Translations under genes and position numbers: made by a program
Shown: positions 60,376-64,000 of the stretch, in pieces
How positions within the stretch are numbered: position 1 is the stretch's first letter
How the letters are laid out: the number at the start of each line of letters is the position of its first letter
Assembly: GCA_029780415.1 (NCBI GenBank)
Contig: JAKOYN010000160.1
Span: forward strand, 1 to 64,000
DNA length: 64,000 bases
Source: RXIX01 sp003989075
Lineage (GTDB): Bacteria; Pseudomonadota; Gammaproteobacteria; Competibacterales; Competibacteraceae
Direction of reading: 5' to 3'
Notes under the pieces: model-generated
Told to the model about the DNA's origin: nothing
Seen by the model: the letters and a program-made list of their open reading frames with translations, nothing else
Database searches by the model: none

Positions 60376-61557
60376 ATGCGAATTCTGTTGCTGTGCGACC
60401 GTTTTCCTGATTCCTACCGCGATGGCCTGCTGCTGCGGGTGCTGCACCTGGTGCGGCAGTTGCGCGCGCAGCATGCGATAGATCTGCTCTGTTTCCATTC
60501 CGGCGTTCCGGAGGGGGAAACGGTGGCCCTGTTTAATCGCGTGCGGACTGTGGCGCCACCGGATGTGCGGCCCGGTGCGGGCTGGCTGGCGCCGCTGCTG
60601 GATTGGAACCCGCGTCAGCTTTATCCCCATAGCAGCGCCCTGGCGCATGTGCTGGAACACGAGTTGATGCCTGCTGATTACGATGTGATCTGGGATGCGG
60701 GCGCGAGCCTGTTTCCGCATCTGTCGCCGCGCTGGCGCTCGGTACCGCTGGTGGCCGATCTGGTCGATGACATGGTGCTGACCTTTGGGCGCGAGGTCCG
60801 GCTGGCCGAAAGCTGGTTGCAGCGTGCCCGGATCTGGAAGTATCGGATTCTGCATTGGGGGTTCGAGCGCTATTGCATGCGCCGCGCGGCGATGTGCGTT
60901 GTGGTGTCGGAGGAAGATGCGGCCATGTTCCGCCGGGTATCGCCGCAGGTGCCGGTGGTGGTGGTGGCCAATGGCGTCGATGTCGATTATTTCGCGCCGC
61001 TGCCGGTAATGATGCAGCCAAACCGGCTGGTGTTCGAGGGCAGCATGGCATTCCCACCCAATCAGGATGCAGCGCAATTCCTGACGGGCGAGATTTTGCC
61101 CTTGATCTGGCGGCTGCGGCCGGATGTCTGCCTGACCCTGGTCGGGCGCGATCCGCCGCCGGCGCTGCGGGCATTGCAAAATGAGCGCATACAGGTGACC
61201 GGTGCGGTGCCCGATGTGCGGCCGTTTGTCGCCGAGGCGGCGCTGTTCGTCTGTCCGCTGCGCTCCGGGGCCGGGATCAAGAACAAGCTGTTGCAGGCCT
61301 GGGCGATGGGCAAGGCGGTGGTGGCTACGCCGCTGAGCGTCGGTGGCTTGGCGGCGCGTGAGGGTGACAACATCGTGCTGCGCGAGGGTGCGCCGGCGCT
61401 GGCCGAGGCGGTGCTGGAGTTGCTTGACGCGCCGGAGCGCTGCCAGGCGCTCGGCGTGGCGGCGCGCAATACGGTGCTTGAGCAGTACACATGGTCGCGG
61501 CAGGCGGTAGCCTTTGCGCGCATCCTGGAACAGGCGGCGCGGGCCGGGCGGGAGTAG
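60376..61557 (+). CDS. GT4 glycosyltransferase (TIGR03087-like)
   Basis: A 393-residue glycosyltransferase beginning MRILLLCDRFPDSYRDGLLLRVLHLVRQL. The donor domain has FEGSMAFPPNQDAAQFL, VPDVRPFVAEAALFVCPLRSGAGIKNKLLQAWAMGKAVVATPLS, close in style to the TIGR03087 enzyme at 39351, so the two are probably related paralogues. It is the first plus-strand gene after the reversed cassette and is followed by another glycosyltransferase after 5 bp. Confidence 0.91.
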   Translation: MRILLLCDRFPDSYRDGLLLRVLHLVRQLRAQHAIDLLCFHSGVPEGETVALFNRVRTVAPPDVRPGAGWLAPLLDWNPRQLYPHSSALAHVLEHELMPADYDVIWDAGASLFPHLSPRWRSVPLVADLVDDMVLTFGREVRLAESWLQRARIWKYRILHWGFERYCMRRAAMCVVVSEEDAAMFRRVSPQVPVVVVANGVDVDYFAPLPVMMQPNRLVFEGSMAFPPNQDAAQFLTGEILPLIWRLRPDVCLTLVGRDPPPALRALQNERIQVTGAVPDVRPFVAEAALFVCPLRSGAGIKNKLLQAWAMGKAVVATPLSVGGLAAREGDNIVLREGAPALAEAVLELLDAPERCQALGVAARNTVLEQYTWSRQAVAFARILEQAARAGRE

Positions 61558-61562
61558 CGGCG

Positions 61563-62654
61563 ATGCGGATCGGCATTGATGCCAGCAGCCTGCTGTGTGC
61601 CGAGCCCCGCGGCGAGGGCAAGAGTCTGCTGCGGCTGTATCAGGAAATCGCGCGGCTGCGGCCGGACTGTTCCTTCGTGCTGTTTGGTCTGCCCGGTCTG
61701 TTCCAGTCGCCGCCGCTGCCCGGCAGCCGGATCGTGACCTTCGACTGTCCGGGTTTTCGCTGGAACAGTTGGGAGAACCTGGGTCTGCCCTGGCAGGCGT
61801 GGCGGGCTGGCCTTGATGTGCTGCACTGCGCCAGCAGCGGTGCGCCGTTCTGGTCGCCGCTCCCGGTGGTGATGACGGTGCATGATCTGATCCCGCTGCT
61901 GTTTGATGATGGCCAGACGGCGGCCGCGCGCGCGGGTTTCCAGCGTCGTCTCGGGTGCGGGGTGCGGGGTGCGCGCCACATTATTGCCGTATCGGCCAGC
62001 ACCCGCCGTGATCTGGAAGCGCGGTTTCCGGCCAGCGTGGGCAAGACCACGGTGATTCACTGGGGCAGTGACCCGGCACCAGTCACTGCAGCGAGCGCGC
62101 CACCTTTTCCAGTGCCCTATGTGCTGGCGCTGGGCGGCGCTGCACCGCGCAAGAATACGCCGGCGGTGGTGCGGGCCTTCGCGCGGCTGGCGCCGGCCTT
62201 TCCCCGGCTGCACCTGGTCATCGTCGGTCTGGGTCATCCTGGCGCCCGGGCGGCGATTGAAACCCTGGCGGCGGACTGTGGCATCGCTGAGCGGCTGGTT
62301 CTGCCGGGTTTCGTATCCGAAGCGCTGCTGACGGCCTGCTATCAGCACGCCAGCGCCCTGTGTTACCTGTCGCTTTATGAAGGCTTTGGTCTGCCCCTGC
62401 TGGAGGCGATGGCGCAGGGCGTGCCGGTGGTGGCATCCAACCGAGCGTCGATTCCCGAGGTGATCGGCCCAGCCGGGATCAGCGTGGATCCTGATGATCT
62501 GGACGCAGTGGCGGCGGCGCTGAGCGGCGTGCTGGCGGATCCGGCTGGACGGTCGCAGGCAGCAGCGCGGGCGCGGGACTGGGCGGGACGGTTTTCCTGG
62601 CGGGAAACGGCGATGCAAACCCTGGCGGTGCTGGAGCAGGCGGCAAGCCGGTAA
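61563..62654 (+). CDS. GT4 glycosyltransferase
   Basis: A 363-residue enzyme with MRIGIDASSLL and GEGKSLLRLYQEIA at the start, VHDLIPLLF (the acceptor-domain motif of mannosyltransferase-like GT4 enzymes), ISVSAST-type IAVSASTRRDLEARF, and the donor domain LALGGAAPRKNTPAVV and YLSLYEGFGLPLLEAMAQGVPVVASNRASIPEV. The pattern is that of mannosyl/rhamnosyl transferases such as WbdA-type GT4 enzymes. It starts at ATG 61563, 5 nt after the upstream gene. Confidence 0.91.
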   Translation: MRIGIDASSLLCAEPRGEGKSLLRLYQEIARLRPDCSFVLFGLPGLFQSPPLPGSRIVTFDCPGFRWNSWENLGLPWQAWRAGLDVLHCASSGAPFWSPLPVVMTVHDLIPLLFDDGQTAAARAGFQRRLGCGVRGARHIIAVSASTRRDLEARFPASVGKTTVIHWGSDPAPVTAASAPPFPVPYVLALGGAAPRKNTPAVVRAFARLAPAFPRLHLVIVGLGHPGARAAIETLAADCGIAERLVLPGFVSEALLTACYQHASALCYLSLYEGFGLPLLEAMAQGVPVVASNRASIPEVIGPAGISVDPDDLDAVAAALSGVLADPAGRSQAAARARDWAGRFSWRETAMQTLAVLEQAASR

Positions 62655-62669
62655 CGGTTGAATGGTCCG

Positions 62670-63380
62670 TTACGGTGGGCTGAGTCGCAGGCGTGGGATT
62701 GCGCCCTGGTGCAGCGACAGGTGCAGGAATGGTGGCGTATCGAAGAGGGCCAGTTGCCCCGGTCCGACGCGCAGAAAAGTCGCCGTGCCCAGGCGCAGCG
62801 TGCCCAGGCGCGCGTGGGCGCGCAGCGAGGCGGGATTGAAGGTCGAGATTCGCGACAGGCTCCAGGCGATGCCGCGTTCATTCAGATGCTGATTGGCGCG
62901 GTCCCAGAGGCGGGCGAAGGTACGACCCATGCGAAAGTCCGGCTCGACGTGGACATCGAAATCCCAGGCGCAGCGTGCTGCATCGACCAGTTCATAGCGG
63001 CAGCGCACTTCATCCTCATCGTGCTGGCTAAATGACAGCCACAGGAAGCCCGCAAAGCGCTGCTTGACCTGGGCGGCAAAACAGATCGAGCCACTGCGAT
63101 AGCGCTGGGCGATCACTGCGGGCGGGCGTGGAAATGCGGCGACCAGCGGATCGTCGGCAGAGACGCAGCGAATGAGCGTGGTGCTGCCAGTGGCCGACAG
63201 CCGACCTGGACGGACGGGCTGGGCGACGATCGCATAGCGGATCAGGCGGATATGGCCGCCGCTGCCCCGGCGCAGCAGTTCACCAGTCAGGTAGAGCAGG
63301 CCGTTCCAGTAACCGAGTTCAGCGAAGAGCTGCCGAAGGTGCGTCGATAAGCGTTGGAGAGTGGCGGACATGGCGGGCAT
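62670..63380 (-). CDS. GNAT-like protein of EPS loci
   Basis: A 236-residue protein that resembles GNAT acyltransferases found in EPS clusters. The central region (CFAAQVKQRFAGFLWLSF to DFDVHVEPDFRMGRTFARLWDRANQHLNERG) has the acetyl-CoA fold order of a strand pair, an R-x-x-G-like RMGRTFA loop and a helix; the later NPASLRAHARLGTLRLG is a typical GNAT end. No transmembrane segment. An internal ATG three codons later (63371) is an equal start candidate; neither has a ribosome-binding site. Substrate unknown; a sugar amine is a reasonable guess. It converges on the GT4 gene with a 15-bp gap. Confidence 0.7.
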   Translation of the reverse strand: MPAMSATLQRLSTHLRQLFAELGYWNGLLYLTGELLRRGSGGHIRLIRYAIVAQPVRPGRLSATGSTTLIRCVSADDPLVAAFPRPPAVIAQRYRSGSICFAAQVKQRFAGFLWLSFSQHDEDEVRCRYELVDAARCAWDFDVHVEPDFRMGRTFARLWDRANQHLNERGIAWSLSRISTFNPASLRAHARLGTLRLGTATFLRVGPGQLALFDTPPFLHLSLHQGAIPRLRLSPP

Positions 63381-63392
63381 GGATACTGTTCG

Positions 63393-63480
63393 ACTGTTCG
63401 ATTGTTCGACCCTTCGACAGGCTCAGGGCAAACGGAAAACACCGCCGTTCGCCCTGAGCCTGTCGAAGGGTCGAAGGATG
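63393..63480 (+). repeat. REP-like palindromic element, copy before the TPR gene
   Basis: The perfect long palindrome at 63410-63470 has 26-bp arms (CCCTTCGACAGGCTCAGGGC and its complement) with one mismatch, around the loop AAAACACCG. It lies between the GNAT-like gene and the 3' end of the TPR gene, both on minus, so it could also end transcription or stabilise mRNA. Confidence 0.85.
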
Positions 63481-63492
63481 AACGAAGGACGG

Positions 63493-64000
63493 TTAGGGCC
63501 ACTGGCCGACGCCGGCCAATTTTTTGCGCAGGCCCGGCAGCGGATAGCCGAGTTGATAGGCGCGTTTGGCATGGGCCTTGGCCTGGGGGTAGTCCTTGGC
63601 ATCGAAATACAGCAGGCCCAGGTTGTAGTGCAGATCAGCCGAATTTGGCTGCAGCTTTTCCGAGATGCGGTACTGCTCCAGCGCCTTGAGCGGCATGCCG
63701 TTTAACTGAAAGTACAGGCCATAGAGCATGTAGACGTTGGGATCCCTGGGTTGCCAGCGGATGGCGCGATCAAAAAAGCAGGCGGCGGTGACGGGGAATT
63801 CGCCGACGCTGGTTGGGGGGAGATAGGGCTTTTTTTCCTGCTGGCTTTTCTGCCGCTCGCGCAATTCGTAGCGGATGAAGGCGTACAGGGCGCGATGGTG
63901 GTTGGGAAAGGCGCGCAGGGTGTAGTCGAGATCCTGCCAGAGATAGCCGGAGCGACCGCTGATCAGGCTTTCGACCTGCGGGGTGAAATGGTACATCTCC
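63493..64000 (-). CDS. TPR-repeat protein of EPS loci (5' end outside window)
   Basis: At least 169 residues, read from the right edge leftwards. The segment DLDYTLRAFPNHHRALYAF, then a TPR stretch (AACFFDRAIRWQPRDPNVYMLYGLYFQLNGMPLKALEQYRISEKLQPNSADLHYNLGLLYFDAKDYPQAKAHAKRAYQLGYPLPG) belongs to a family near EPS gene clusters; in other members this part is preceded by a signal peptide and YYDY-type segment. Its frame is open at the edge and ATG 63996 (MYHFTPQVESL) is probably internal. Function unknown; protein-protein contacts at the envelope are likely. Confidence 0.8.
   Translation of the reverse strand, partial: EMYHFTPQVESLISGRSGYLWQDLDYTLRAFPNHHRALYAFIRYELRERQKSQQEKKPYLPPTSVGEFPVTAACFFDRAIRWQPRDPNVYMLYGLYFQLNGMPLKALEQYRISEKLQPNSADLHYNLGLLYFDAKDYPQAKAHAKRAYQLGYPLPGLRKKLAGVGQWP

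Overview
The window is a high-GC chromosome segment from a gammaproteobacterium. It carries two conserved gammaproteobacterial gene blocks, dapA/gcvR/bcp with bamC, and mutL-(fpr)-miaA-hfq-hflX-hflK-hflC-DUF2065-hisZ-purA-tRNA-Leu-rnr-rlmB. A large exopolysaccharide locus of the exosortase A (XrtA/PEP-CTERM) type follows. That combination fits environmental, EPS- or floc-forming lineages such as Chromatiales- or Competibacter-like bacteria. The genus cannot be fixed from the sequence, so this placement is inference.

Region 1 (1-10.1 kb): the 5' part of a yeaH-like DUF444 gene and prkA (yeaG) on the minus strand, behind a likely sigma-54 promoter with two NtrC-type sites; perM (AI-2E family permease) and a triple-PAS diguanylate cyclase on plus; then minus-strand cardiolipin synthase, PhoH-family ATPase, bcp and gcvR.

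Region 2 (10.3-26.6 kb): plus-strand housekeeping genes: dapA, bamC, mutL, fpr, miaA, a candidate small RNA ending in a strong terminator, hfq, hflX, hflK, hflC, a DUF2065 gene, hisZ, purA, rnr and rlmB. A minus-strand tRNA-Leu(CAG) with a near-perfect sigma-70 promoter lies between purA and rnr.

Region 3 (26.6-31.0 kb): a minus-strand AttEFGH-like set: LolD-type ATPase, one long FtsX-type permease and an AttH/CrtC-type lipocalin protein. A decayed IS200/IS605-like end lies in the spacer to region 4.

Region 4 (31.4-64 kb): the XrtA polysaccharide locus. Secretion and chain-length genes come first (export lipoprotein, Wzz-like protein, tyrosine autokinase, outer-membrane barrel, AAA ATPase). 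Next are XrtA accessory genes (deacetylase, FemAB-like protein, glycosyltransferases, exosortase A fused to EpsI, an asparagine-synthase-like amidotransferase) and tailoring genes (methyltransferases, CapK-like ligase, O-antigen-ligase-like protein, second deacetylase, frameshifted WbsX). A four-gene minus-strand cassette (flippase, GT2, GT4, second asparagine-synthase-like protein) interrupts it, bounded by copies of a short repeat. Two more glycosyltransferases, an acetyltransferase-like gene and a truncated TPR gene close the window. No PEP-CTERM substrate and no initiating sugar-phosphate transferase were seen here, so they should lie elsewhere.

Only the polysaccharide locus is rich in dispersed repeats. 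These include a palindromic REP-like element, dRS3-like repeats, heptamer arrays, an IS1-family remnant and a 42-bp duplication around an AT-rich insert. Several repeats encode the ends of proteins, one sits in frame inside a gene, and one appears to supply a ribosome-binding site.
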